IMG/VR virus record: IMGVR_UViG_3300017991_000051
Location: 1-64,000 of that record
Strand: one strand, 5' to 3'
DNA from: a virus
DNA: 64,000 nucleotides
A model generated the notes under the pieces. The model made no database searches, was not told the origin of the DNA, and was given only the letters and a program-made list of their open reading frames with translations. Shown here one piece after another: positions 1-7,609 of this stretch (its first letter is position 1; the number at the start of each line of letters is the position of its first letter). Both the position numbers and the translations under genes were made by a program.

Positions 1-199
1 ACTCGTGACCCACCTTTGAAAAGTATTGGTCGATCACTTCCTTCCTGGGCAGATCGGTCGGCATGTCCTCATTGGGAATCTCGCTCTCCCACCACTCCTG
101 AACGTATTCATAGAGTTGGTCGATCAGCCCCCGTTTGGTCCTGGCCGCATACACGTTCTGCCCGTGTCGATGCTCAACCACCGCCATCCACACTTTCAT
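1..199 (-). CDS. hypothetical phage protein, 3' end outside window
   Basis: The frame starts with ATG at 199, six bases after a GGAGG, and stays open to the window edge, so the C-terminus is missing. The visible protein starts MKVWMAVVEHRHGQNVYAAR and is rich in Trp and acidic residues. I have the impression that short proteins of this look are common in phages, but I know no function. It follows the 227-484 gene with a 27-base gap and is probably in the same transcript. Confidence 0.7.
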   Translation of the reverse strand, partial: MKVWMAVVEHRHGQNVYAARTKRGLIDQLYEYVQEWWESEIPNEDMPTDLPRKEVIDQYFSKVGHE

Positions 200-226
200 G
201 CTTCACCTCCAGTGCCCGTCGGCAAA

Positions 227-484
227 TCAGCCGACCAGTTGCTCTACTACCGCCTGCATATCCGCGATAGCGCGGTTGAGAACACGAACCGCTTCGTTGA
301 TCTGTTCTTCGTCCGAAGCGTCCGGATCGAACGTCTCGGCCATCTCAATGATAATGAAATGGGCGAGCGTATCCCCGCCGTCACGGTTGTTGCGTGGACG
401 CTCGTGAGCGGAATCCCAATACTCCAGAAGCTGGGCATACGGATATCCGGCCGCCGCCTTGTTTATCAGTTCGTTCAGTCTCAT
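227..484 (-). CDS. hypothetical protein, 85 aa
   Basis: ATG at 484 follows GAGGTG with four bases between. The protein is acidic and mostly helical, with no Cys, signal peptide or membrane segment and no motif I recognise. A 23-codon ORF with a good GGAGG lies just upstream (about 559-630), and a longer frame there lacks a clear start. I could not decide whether 485-650 encodes anything. Confidence 0.65.
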   Translation of the reverse strand: MRLNELINKAAAGYPYAQLLEYWDSAHERPRNNRDGGDTLAHFIIIEMAETFDPDASDEEQINEAVRVLNRAIADMQAVVEQLVG

Positions 485-651
485 TTTTCACCTCGCTTTC
501 CCTGTCCGCCCCGTAGCCTCGTGCGAGGGCGGATTGCTTGCCGCAGGACATCTTCCGCGGATTCACCTGTAAGCCAGTTGAAGCCGCAGGTCGCGAAGCC
601 ACGTAGAGTACTGTGTATACGGACGTAATTGCATACGTAACCTCCATATAA

Positions 652-694
652 TGAAAAACCAGCCGGGCACGCCCGGGGGCATGCGCGACTGGTT
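652..694 (-). terminator. Rho-independent terminator
   Basis: On the minus strand a CCAG...CTGG stem with an inner GC-rich stem is followed by five Ts. It lies downstream of the 722-1690 gene. Confidence 0.6.
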
Positions 695-721
695 TCGACA
701 TGTTCAATTTTCTCGCAGGTG

Positions 722-1690
722 CTACTGAGTCTGCTCAGGCGCCTCCGGCGGTTTATGCTCGATGACCATCACCTGCATCTCGTATCCATGGAAGCCGAAG
801 GTCAGGCCCCAATTGCGCACATGGCACACCTCGGGACTCCCGTTCTCCTGCTGCACCGCGATGTGGTACACCTTCTCCACATTCGTCGGCGGGTAGATCC
901 TGCTTCCGTACTTGAAACTCGTATCGTAGACGAGGACCACGACGGCCCCCGTCTTTATCACCTCATGGTAGTGGGTGATCCACTGGCCGCCCTCTTGGTC
1001 GGTGATGGCGACTTGTACCTTCGGAGGCGGGCCCTCCGGATCCTTCTCTTCCGGTTGCGGATCAGGCTCCGGCGCTGGTGCTGGTGGTGCCGGCACCTCA
1101 TGCTGCACCTCGAGGATCCCCGGCCGCTCCGGCTGCAACCTGTCGGTTATCGCCCCGACAATTTGGGGTATGATCGCGCCGACGCTCTGATCGATGATAC
1201 CCGGCAAGATTTTGGAACACTGCTGTGCTATTTGGTCCTCCACGGAAACGGTCTCCGGTTCCTCCGCCGGTTCCGGTGCTGCCTCCGCAGCCGTCGGCTG
1301 TGTAGCCTTCGCAGTCTTCGTGGACTTCGCCGTTGAACTGGACTTCTTCGCCATGGCCTTATCTCCTCCCTTCACGGTTTCTTTCGAAAGCTTTTCGTAT
1401 GCGGCCGTCGGATCGTCCGTGCCCACCACGGCATCGACAACAGCCTTGCGATCCCGCATGTCCTCCGCGCGGATGATGATGCCGCCGTCCGGCCGGTCCG
1501 GATCGATGATCATCGGGATCTCGACCTTCTCACCCATCTGTGCGCCGTGCTCGCCTTTATGGCTGGGGATCTTGATTGAGCCTGGAAGGTCGGGGGATAC
1601 GTCGTACCCCTCATGAATCTCGCGCTTGATACCCGTCTGCTTGTTCTCCTCCCAGCGGGTAGAATCCGGCACAGTCTGAATGGGCGCCAT
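722..1690 (-). CDS. hypothetical Pro/Ala-rich protein, 322 aa
   Basis: The chosen ATG at 1690 follows AAGGAGGAG with a five-base spacer. The frame stays open further upstream but without a better ribosome site. Residues 113-150 are a low-complexity Ala/Lys/Thr/Pro stretch, and a second Pro/Glu-rich linker lies near residues 195-225, before a folded-looking C-terminal domain with Gly, Tyr and His. An in-frame GGAGGAGAT followed by ATG at about 1354 could give a second, shorter product starting MAKKSSSTAK. Function unknown. It has its own promoter and terminator. Confidence 0.7.
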   Translation of the reverse strand: MAPIQTVPDSTRWEENKQTGIKREIHEGYDVSPDLPGSIKIPSHKGEHGAQMGEKVEIPMIIDPDRPDGGIIIRAEDMRDRKAVVDAVVGTDDPTAAYEKLSKETVKGGDKAMAKKSSSTAKSTKTAKATQPTAAEAAPEPAEEPETVSVEDQIAQQCSKILPGIIDQSVGAIIPQIVGAITDRLQPERPGILEVQHEVPAPPAPAPEPDPQPEEKDPEGPPPKVQVAITDQEGGQWITHYHEVIKTGAVVVLVYDTSFKYGSRIYPPTNVEKVYHIAVQQENGSPEVCHVRNWGLTFGFHGYEMQVMVIEHKPPEAPEQTQ

Positions 1691-1735
1691 GGGGTCTCCT
1701 CCTTGTATGATGTACGGTTCCATACGCTGGGTGCA

Positions 1736-1764
1736 AGTGTAGTACCCTGTGGGACGGAATGCAA
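1736..1764 (-). promoter_or_regulatory. sigma-70-like promoter
   Basis: The minus strand has TTGCAT, 17 bases, then TACACT, about 45 bases upstream of the start at 1690. A GC hairpin (GGGGGGAGCGCC arm, about 1794-1826) without a T-tract lies further upstream. Confidence 0.5.
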
Positions 1765-1866
1765 CACAAAAATTGCCCGTACCCTCGAATGGAGGGGGGA
1801 GCGCCGTCAGGCGCCTCCCCCCGACACTCTCTATCTTCACACGCACGGCAACGCCGGAAGTGTGTG

Positions 1867-1889
1867 ATACTATCGAAGATAGTATTATA
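1867..1889 (-). promoter_or_regulatory. operator-like palindrome at a -10 box
   Basis: ATACTATC-gaa-GATAGTAT is a perfect 8-bp inverted repeat (1867-1885). A minus-strand TATAAT (1884-1889) overlaps its edge, the layout of a repressor site on a promoter. No good -35 box is visible. Confidence 0.35.
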
Positions 1890-1904
1890 GCGGACTATCC
1901 GTAA

Positions 1905-2408
1905 TCATTTTTGAGAATCGGGACCGCTGTAGCAGAAGAAATCTCGCACTGTGGTAGCCGCCTCCTGCTCATCACGCACGTGTGCGCTGATGCACTTTGC
2001 GTTGAAGGGGTGCCTCGCGTAGAAACCCACCTCCTCGCCGACGATGGCGATGACCGGCATGTTGAAGACGTACTCGCACCAGCATAGCTCATGGATCGTG
2101 CCGATGGGCGGCTTCTCCGGCGTTATCAGCGCCAAGTTTACGACGGTGAGTTGACATCCCTTCATCAGTTGGAAGTCCTTTAGGGGCAGAAGCCCCTGCG
2201 AACGCTGAAGCGCCAACTTCTTGAACTCAGCGCCGTCGCCGTCAGAATCGGATGACAGCCGCTGATTGAAGTTGTTGAGGCATGGATCTACGGTAACGAC
2301 GTCGAGGTCCTTGACCGCCTCGGTAAACCGCATTCGCCACAGGTATGTCTCACGGTTGGCAGAGATATTGCCGGACAGGTAAATGTGAAGTCGCTTATCT
2401 TCGATCAA
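1905..2408 (-). CDS. nucleoside 2-deoxyribosyltransferase-like protein
   Basis: The start is TTG at 2408, seven bases after AAAGGAG; the open frame runs further upstream without a ribosome site. The protein (167 aa) opens with LHIYLSGNIS and ends its core with GTIHELCWCEYVFNMPVIAI. This layout (beta strand with small residues, a Thr-x-x-Glu segment, then a hydrophobic strand) fits the deoxyribosyltransferase/TIR-like nucleotide-handling fold. Such proteins swap bases between deoxynucleosides. The substrate cannot be told, and a catalytically inactive relative is possible. Confidence 0.5.
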   Translation of the reverse strand: MIEDKRLHIYLSGNISANRETYLWRMRFTEAVKDLDVVTVDPCLNNFNQRLSSDSDGDGAEFKKLALQRSQGLLPLKDFQLMKGCQLTVVNLALITPEKPPIGTIHELCWCEYVFNMPVIAIVGEEVGFYARHPFNAKCISAHVRDEQEAATTVRDFFCYSGPDSQK

Positions 2409-2471
2409 ATCGAGTCTCCTTTCGGGCTGATAAACGGGAGGCGGCCACCATTGACCGCCTCCCGGTAACAC

Positions 2472-3308
2472 TCATTTGGCCGCCATCTTAAGCGGTCGTT
2501 CCTTAACTCCCCGCATTTTGTAGCGTTGCCGTCGTAGGCGCATGAGACACTTCCCGAAGGAGTTCTCAACACCACCGGCCTCATAGCGTAGGAGTCCTGG
2601 CAAATAGGGTTTGCAGTCACTAAGCAGTTTAGTGCATGCACTCGTCTTCGCAAACGCGTAGGCGCTACGATGTAGGTTGTTGTACACCTTGACGCAGTTG
2701 CATATCCGTCGGAAGTAGTCCGTCCTAGCACGACAACCCCAAAAGATCTGCCACTCGCGCTTGGTGACCTCACGTATCTTCTGGTAGATGCCATCTTGAA
2801 GGAAGGCTAACGCCGGCCATAGCATGTTGCACGGCACCACGCCGTCGCGGATCTTGCTCTTGGCCCTCGTTGCCTTACTCCGGACGCACCGAATAGCCTT
2901 CACCGGGTCGTAACGCAGATATATGTCACGCCGTACCAACCCGACGGATAGATACTCGTCGGCGGTCAGGGACCATACGCCTTCATAACGTACGCCCCCG
3001 TCCATCTTCGCGACTTCCACCAGCTTATCCATAGACGCATCGCGCTCGACGACCGGGAAGTCGTATACGCATACGCGACCTCGGTACTCACGTGCCACAC
3101 GGCTGTATCCGCTGAGAGTGGGATACCGCGCTTCAAGGATCGCAATCAGTTCCCCCGTTGACTCCACGAACTCGGGGTCCTCGGCGGCAAGGATTTCGTC
3201 CATTTTGTCGGTAATCTTCCACGTCTCAGATGACGTGTAAACAGGGTCGCGTCCTTGGCCCCACAGCTTGGTTTCTTTTCTTACGCGGACAGCTGCACGT
3301 CGCGGCAT
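2472..3308 (-). CDS. hypothetical protein, 278 aa
   Basis: ATG at 3308 follows GGAAGAG. The protein is basic, with Cys scattered in the C-terminal half (NCVKVYNN, TSACTKLL, SDCKPYL), and ends KMAAK, a tail shared with several unrelated proteins here. No family recognised. It lies two bases after the 3311 gene. Confidence 0.65.
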   Translation of the reverse strand: MPRRAAVRVRKETKLWGQGRDPVYTSSETWKITDKMDEILAAEDPEFVESTGELIAILEARYPTLSGYSRVAREYRGRVCVYDFPVVERDASMDKLVEVAKMDGGVRYEGVWSLTADEYLSVGLVRRDIYLRYDPVKAIRCVRSKATRAKSKIRDGVVPCNMLWPALAFLQDGIYQKIREVTKREWQIFWGCRARTDYFRRICNCVKVYNNLHRSAYAFAKTSACTKLLSDCKPYLPGLLRYEAGGVENSFGKCLMRLRRQRYKMRGVKERPLKMAAK

Positions 3309-3310
3309 GG

Positions 3311-3982
3311 TTAGCTCTTCCTGCAGCGTGCCGGAAGCGCCGGCAGCTTGCTGACGGTTACAGTGTTCAACTGTGTCAGAAGGGCCTTGCCCTCCTTCGA
3401 CTTGTTGAGGCTCGCAACGGCCATCTGCGCGCGGGCCCGACGTTCGAGCAGAGCGATCTTGCCCTGTTCCTTGTTGATCGTCGTCAGTACGCGTTTCGCG
3501 CCTATGAGGTCGTCCGTCAGGCGATCCCGCTCCTTCAGCAGCTTCTTCAGCGCTGCGGGCAACGGCTTCTTCACCTTCGACGTGAGGGAGTCGCGGCTGT
3601 AGTAGTTTTCCTTCTGCTTGATGACCACCTCGACCAGTACACGCGCGGAACCTTGTGTAGGCTCGTCGAGACTGCTCGTGACCTCCTTGCTGAGATTCTT
3701 GAACCCAGCCTTGGTCAGCGCGGTCATCGCCGCATCGATCGCCGTCGTCGAATGTTTCTTCGCGACGTCCTGCCCACTCTTGACGATCTTCTGGTTCAGT
3801 TCCTGCAACTCCTCGGACATCGATTTGATAGCCTCGTCGGCTTCCGCCCTCGCGGTCTCGAGATCCGATTCACGCTTCGCGACCGCAATCGCCAACACGT
3901 CTTCTTTGTCGATGCCGACGGAGGTGTAGATTCCCTCCCGCAGTCCCGGTAGTGTTTCCATCGTACCTGCTTCTTCTGTCAT
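3311..3982 (-). CDS. coiled-coil protein, 223 aa
   Basis: Residues 25-75 and 140-200 are rich in Glu/Lys/Leu/Ala heptads typical of coiled coils. The start at 3982 has only a distant GGAG; METLPGL at 3961 is an alternative. No catalytic motif is seen. A structural or scaffolding role would fit, but that is inference. Confidence 0.6.
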   Translation of the reverse strand: MTEEAGTMETLPGLREGIYTSVGIDKEDVLAIAVAKRESDLETARAEADEAIKSMSEELQELNQKIVKSGQDVAKKHSTTAIDAAMTALTKAGFKNLSKEVTSSLDEPTQGSARVLVEVVIKQKENYYSRDSLTSKVKKPLPAALKKLLKERDRLTDDLIGAKRVLTTINKEQGKIALLERRARAQMAVASLNKSKEGKALLTQLNTVTVSKLPALPARCRKS

Positions 3983-4004
3983 GACTGTTCAATGCTCCTA
4001 TGGT

Positions 4005-5048
4005 TTATTTTGCTGCCAAGCGGCCGGCATCACCGTGCACGGGCCACCCGAAGTCGGCACGTCGCCACTTCATTGTATGACCGAGTTTTTCGATCACGTA
4101 CAGCTCCCTCGTGGGCAGACCCTCGTGGGTACGCCACTGTTCCCATAGGTGCGCAAGAAACACCTTCTTCACAATGCGCAGGGCAGCGAAGTAGCACCGG
4201 CCTTTGGGCCAGTCTTCCTTCTTGTCGTACTTCGCCCGCGCCTCATCGTAGACCCGGCGGTAGTGATAACCATCACCCGTCCGGATCAAACTCTCTGCGA
4301 TCTGATGCATGGTCACCTTCAACCGTGCGTTGTAGTGCAGGACTTCCCCTGCCACCGCGCGCTCAGCCGAGCGCCCGAGGGCAACGAGTTTCCCGTCCTT
4401 GATAAGCTGTCCGACGCTGACACCCTCGCCGAAGCGGGGGACGCTGACGAACAGTCGGTTCTTCTCCGTGTGGTAGGTGTACTTCTTACCGCCCTCGTCC
4501 ACGACTTGGGAGTGCATCCACTCGTCGGGCTCGCACGGAGTAACCTTCTTCGCCTTGATGAGGGCCTCTACGGTCTTGCCCCCGAAAGCTTCCTTCTTCG
4601 TGGTGAGGACATCGGAGTCCTGAGTGTACGGGTACTTCGCGTACTTACCATCCTTGTTCTTCTCCGCCTCGCGAGCCCACAACACCGGCGCATAGCCGGA
4701 GAAGCGCCACAACTTGCTGACGGTATCGGAACGGAAGATGTTGATGAGGACATACAGCTTCGCCGCCGAAAAGTAATCGATACCCTTCAGCTCCACGAGA
4801 TCCTCAACGATATGTACACCCTTCACGAGGCCGATCACGTCGCTGCGCAGAGACTTCTCCGTCTCCGCGAACTGCGTGAGGTACTTCTCCAACAGCGCCC
4901 TCTGCGCCGGGTCAGTACTGTCGTCGGCACCCTGCATGATCGCCCTTATCTGACTCTCGAGCCTGCAGCGATCCTTCTGGAACTGCCAGAATGTATCCAG
5001 CAGCGTTCTGGTGATGGCTCGTCCTCTATGCCAGTCCATGAATCCCAT
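4005..5048 (-). CDS. protein with transposase_20 (IS110 C-terminal)-like region
   Basis: The start ATG at 5048 overlaps the stop of the upstream gene (TAATG), with AAGGAGG ten bases away; a longer frame exists but is less likely. Within the 347 aa, the segment LVELKGIDYFSAAKLYVLI, followed by an F-S-G-Y-A-P stretch, resembles the helix-hairpin-helix C-terminal domain of IS110/IS116 transposases. I see no DEDD RuvC-like N-terminal domain, so it is probably a domesticated DNA-binding protein rather than a transposase. The C-terminus is RLAAK. The family call is tentative. Confidence 0.5.
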   Translation of the reverse strand: MGFMDWHRGRAITRTLLDTFWQFQKDRCRLESQIRAIMQGADDSTDPAQRALLEKYLTQFAETEKSLRSDVIGLVKGVHIVEDLVELKGIDYFSAAKLYVLINIFRSDTVSKLWRFSGYAPVLWAREAEKNKDGKYAKYPYTQDSDVLTTKKEAFGGKTVEALIKAKKVTPCEPDEWMHSQVVDEGGKKYTYHTEKNRLFVSVPRFGEGVSVGQLIKDGKLVALGRSAERAVAGEVLHYNARLKVTMHQIAESLIRTGDGYHYRRVYDEARAKYDKKEDWPKGRCYFAALRIVKKVFLAHLWEQWRTHEGLPTRELYVIEKLGHTMKWRRADFGWPVHGDAGRLAAK

Positions 5049-5458
5049 TACTGATCGTCCTCCTTCTCCAACGTGACTGCACGCTTCTCCGGTGGAATTA
5101 CCAGACGCACGTCCCGCAGCCACTGCGGTTTGTAATACCCTTTGAGATGGTTCCACAACTCGACGACGTCGACGATGCTCTTCCCCGTGAACTCAACGTC
5201 CCACGCTGCCTCCCGGTGCGTACCCGACTGTTTGTTGCGTACCTTCCCCCAGCGTAGACGCTGGGCCGACAACTTCCTCCCGATCTTCTTCGAGAAGAGG
5301 TCGAGCGGAGAACAGTACGCGAATGCGATCCGGATCATTCCCTCCGGAATCGCTGGCGTCTCCTCCGACGCCTCCTTCGGTCCGATCGCATAAGCGGCGG
5401 TGATGATGCCGTTGTGCTTCGCCCCGTTCGTTCGTCCGAAATAGTAGTGACCGATCAT
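5048..5458 (-). CDS. hypothetical protein, 136 aa
   Basis: Starts at ATG 5458 (MIGHYYFGRT), with GGAGG ten bases upstream. The frame is open to 5491. Contains many aromatic and basic residues, no motif known to me. Its stop overlaps the start of the next gene, so the two are probably translationally coupled. Confidence 0.6.
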   Translation of the reverse strand: MIGHYYFGRTNGAKHNGIITAAYAIGPKEASEETPAIPEGMIRIAFAYCSPLDLFSKKIGRKLSAQRLRWGKVRNKQSGTHREAAWDVEFTGKSIVDVVELWNHLKGYYKPQWLRDVRLVIPPEKRAVTLEKEDDQ

Positions 5459-5556
5459 TTCCTTTACTCCTCCGGTATCTTGCGTATCCATGTATGACTG
5501 CGGAGACGCTCGAATACCGCTTCCAACGGTTCTGACTGTACGTCAACGGACACTTC

Positions 5557-5703
5557 TCATCCGTCTCCCAACTTGAAATACCGATGCAGGTGGTAGCCAT
5601 GCTCACCCTGCAGTACGACGAAGAGGAGCGACAAGGTGTCCGGTATCTCAACCAGCAACTTGAGGCTCTTCTCCCACTGTTTTCTCAGTTTGCGAAGCGA
5701 CAT
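5557..5703 (-). CDS. small protein, 48 aa
   Basis: ATG at 5703 follows a near-perfect AGGAGGAACT. The product starts MSLRKLRKQWEKSLKLLVEI and is basic with a Leu/Val-rich centre. Function unknown. A GC-rich hairpin ends about 20 bases upstream of the start. Confidence 0.6.
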   Translation of the reverse strand: MSLRKLRKQWEKSLKLLVEIPDTLSLLFVVLQGEHGYHLHRYFKLGDG

Positions 5704-5713
5704 AGTTCCTCCT

Positions 5714-5750
5714 GAAAAGTGAAGGCCCGGCGGGCGTAACCCGCCGAGCC
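5714..5750 (-). terminator. hairpin with T-rich tail upstream of the 48-aa gene
   Basis: The minus strand reads a GGCTCGGCGGG / CCCGCCGGGCC stem with tail TTCACTTTT. It may terminate transcription or cap the 5' end of the next message. Confidence 0.5.
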
Positions 5751-5862
5751 GTTTAGGTCCGCCCAGGCAAGATTCATCTCATTCCCGCGGTTGCCATCGC
5801 GGCTGAGGTCAGTTCATTCTGCGAGGCGGGGAGGCTTTGCCAGACCAACCAGCCCCGATCGT

Positions 5863-5900
5863 AAATAGGCCCGGGAGGTTTAATGTCGCCCGGGTCGACA
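5863..5900 (-). ncRNA. isolated copy of the pseudoknot element
   Basis: The minus strand contains GTCG-A-CCCGGG-CGAC-linker-CCCGGG, the same H-type pseudoknot as the 7.6-8.8 kb array (stem 1 GTCG/CGAC, stem 2 CCCGGG/CCCGGG). Confidence 0.6.
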
Positions 5901-5949
5901 TCTGCGCCTTTACCTACGAATGCCACAACGTAGATATTGTCTGGTAAAT

Positions 5950-5979
5950 AGGGAGCCCAGCGGGCGTGAACCCGCTGGG
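5950..5979 (-). terminator. hairpin after the 5988 gene
   Basis: CCCAGCGGG-ttcacg-CCCGCTGGG followed by CTCCCTATTT on the minus strand. A sister hairpin with nearly the same loop lies at 8846. Confidence 0.5.
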
Positions 5980-5987
5980 GTGAAAAA

Positions 5988-6542
5988 CTACTTGGCTGCT
6001 TTACGTACCAGCCTACGGAACAGCTTGTTTGCCTCTGCACGCACGCCCGCCAGCTCGCTGAGCGTACGATATTTGTTGATGAATGCCCGCAACTCGAGTA
6101 GAGCCTCATCGAGAACGTTGTAGCGTTCAATTGGGTCCGAAAGGCTCTGGCTCTCTGATGCGTACACACGGACCGGTCTTCCCGACCCACCAACCAACCC
6201 TGTATGGATCATCGCGGTTACGCGCCAGCTACGCTCTTCCTCTTCACCGTTCGCACGGATGACTACCTTCGTCACTGCGGCCATGATGTACTTGGCTTGT
6301 GACTCCCAGCACGTCTGTGCAGCTTGATGTATATTCCACGTGAACTCGGCGTGGAGCGGACACTTCGGATCCTTCGCCAACTCGACGACATCCCTCACAG
6401 TGTACTTCTTTTTGTTAGCCAGTTTGTCGATGAACTGACCAATCTTTTGGATATCGCCCTTGACGTGGTAGCCAGATCGCTTACGGTATTCGATACGCGC
6501 CCGGCGCCGCGTAGATTTCTTCGCCTTCTTCTTTGTAGCCAT
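5988..6542 (-). CDS. hypothetical basic protein, 184 aa
   Basis: ATG at 6542 follows AAAGGGATACG. Residues 1-25 are a Lys/Arg-rich tail (MATKKKAKKSTRRRARIEYR), suggesting nucleic-acid contact. The middle holds a Trp/His-rich segment and the protein ends RKAAK. No family recognised. Confidence 0.65.
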   Translation of the reverse strand: MATKKKAKKSTRRRARIEYRKRSGYHVKGDIQKIGQFIDKLANKKKYTVRDVVELAKDPKCPLHAEFTWNIHQAAQTCWESQAKYIMAAVTKVVIRANGEEEERSWRVTAMIHTGLVGGSGRPVRVYASESQSLSDPIERYNVLDEALLELRAFINKYRTLSELAGVRAEANKLFRRLVRKAAK

Positions 6543-6567
6543 CGTATCCCTTTCTCAGCATTGTTGG

Positions 6568-6601
6568 GAGGGGGCCGGCACAATGAGTGCCGACCCCCTC
6601 G
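6568..6601 (-). terminator. GC-rich hairpin without T-tract
   Basis: GAGGGGGTCGGCAC ... GTGCCGGCCCCCTC, an almost perfect 14-bp stem just after the 6611 gene. It lacks a T-run and may be an mRNA-end stabiliser. Confidence 0.45.
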
Positions 6602-6610
6602 GAAATGGAC

Positions 6611-7360
6611 TTACTTCGCAGCCTTCTTCGTCAGCTGTGAAGGCGGCGTGAAGTAATGCAACGGAATCTCACCGTCCTTCTTCACGCGCGCAACCGCGTC
6701 CTTCATCTGCTTCTGGAACAGCTTCTCGTCCGCGGCGCCGGTACCGACATGGAACAGGCCGTACTGGCCAGTACCCGTGCTGGTCTTGCCCTGCGGGCGC
6801 CAGTCGCCGATCCCTACGTGGAAACCAGCGTGCTGGATCAGATTCAACACCTGTTCCTTATTCAGAACATTGGCGTTGAAGTTGATGGTCGCCGTGATCT
6901 TCCACGGCCAAAACTGCGGCCGGTAGCGAAGATCCATGACACCGCTCGCTAAGCGGACGGTATCCTCACGGCATGTACGCACGCCTTCGATATGCACCAA
7001 CGCACCCAGTGGGTCGTCGGCGTCGAACTGGACGAAGCACGCGCCCTTCGTCTGGGCCATGGCTACGCCATCGACGTACCGGCACGCCTCGATCATGCTC
7101 TTCTTGATGCAGATCGCGGGGATGCCGAAGCTGCCATCGGGAAACCAGTAGGTTGCCTGATGGTACTCCCCTTGAACGTCGCGGTCGGATTTGGCCAGTT
7201 TCGGCCAGCCCTGCTGCTTCGACCGAATGGAGTTCTTACTGGTGTCCGTCGGCTGGTTGGTGATGAGTGGAGAGTCACCGTACATGATGTACTCCGCCAT
7301 CTCCCGAACCATCTTCGGGACGTCGATTATTGCTGCTTGTTGTTTTGCTTTCGCTGGCAT
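6611..7360 (-). CDS. phage protein with C-terminal GxGDWRP...G motif
   Basis: Starts ATG 7360 (MPAKAKQQAA), with AAAGG nine bases upstream. The 249-aa protein carries FGIPAICIKKSMIEACRY near residue 90 and, at the end, HVGIGDWRPQ followed by a Gly-rich GQYGLFHV. The same layout (a 'PA..i..' segment, a long beta-rich middle, then a G-rich loop before an aromatic strand) recurs in the 58209 and 58814 genes, so I read the three as paralogues. The G-rich end recalls RAMP/Cas7 proteins, but that is inference. Ends KKAAK. Confidence 0.6.
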   Translation of the reverse strand: MPAKAKQQAAIIDVPKMVREMAEYIMYGDSPLITNQPTDTSKNSIRSKQQGWPKLAKSDRDVQGEYHQATYWFPDGSFGIPAICIKKSMIEACRYVDGVAMAQTKGACFVQFDADDPLGALVHIEGVRTCREDTVRLASGVMDLRYRPQFWPWKITATINFNANVLNKEQVLNLIQHAGFHVGIGDWRPQGKTSTGTGQYGLFHVGTGAADEKLFQKQMKDAVARVKKDGEIPLHYFTPPSQLTKKAAK

Positions 7361-7488
7361 CGATGTACCTTTCGTAGTTGTAGGACCGCACAGAATCACA
7401 ATCGCTCCGCGCTAATCCAATAGTTGTTCGATACACTCGTCAACACCTGTACCCTGTAGCTTTACCTCCTTTCATTGGGTGGGTTGAG

Positions 7489-7520
7489 GGCGGAGGGACC
7501 AGATGTTACGTCCCTCCGCC
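7489..7520 (-). terminator. hairpin in the 7361-7609 non-coding stretch
   Basis: GGCGGAGGGAC ... GGTCCCTCCGCC stem. The rest of 7361-7609 holds no convincing gene. An AAAGGAGG at about 7464-7471 has no ATG after it. Confidence 0.4.
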
Positions 7521-7609
7521 ATACTTACCTGAACGGGCCGGGCCGGACCTTGACTCGGCTAACCTTGCAACTGCATTCCACGCGGCTGACCAGCCTCCAT
7601 AGATAAGTA

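Noticed and set aside
719-1336. Plus-strand ORF of 205 codons
   Set aside because: It is the antisense shadow of the 722-1690 gene, with a Leu/Arg-rich low-complexity product and no ribosome site.
4005-5048. Active IS110 transposase
   Set aside because: Only the C-terminal-like region is recognisable; the DEDD domain and element ends are absent.
5774-6193. Minus-strand ORF of 139 codons ending in a sensible-looking peptide
   Set aside because: It overlaps the 5988 gene, has no ribosome site, and its end covers hairpins and a pseudoknot element.
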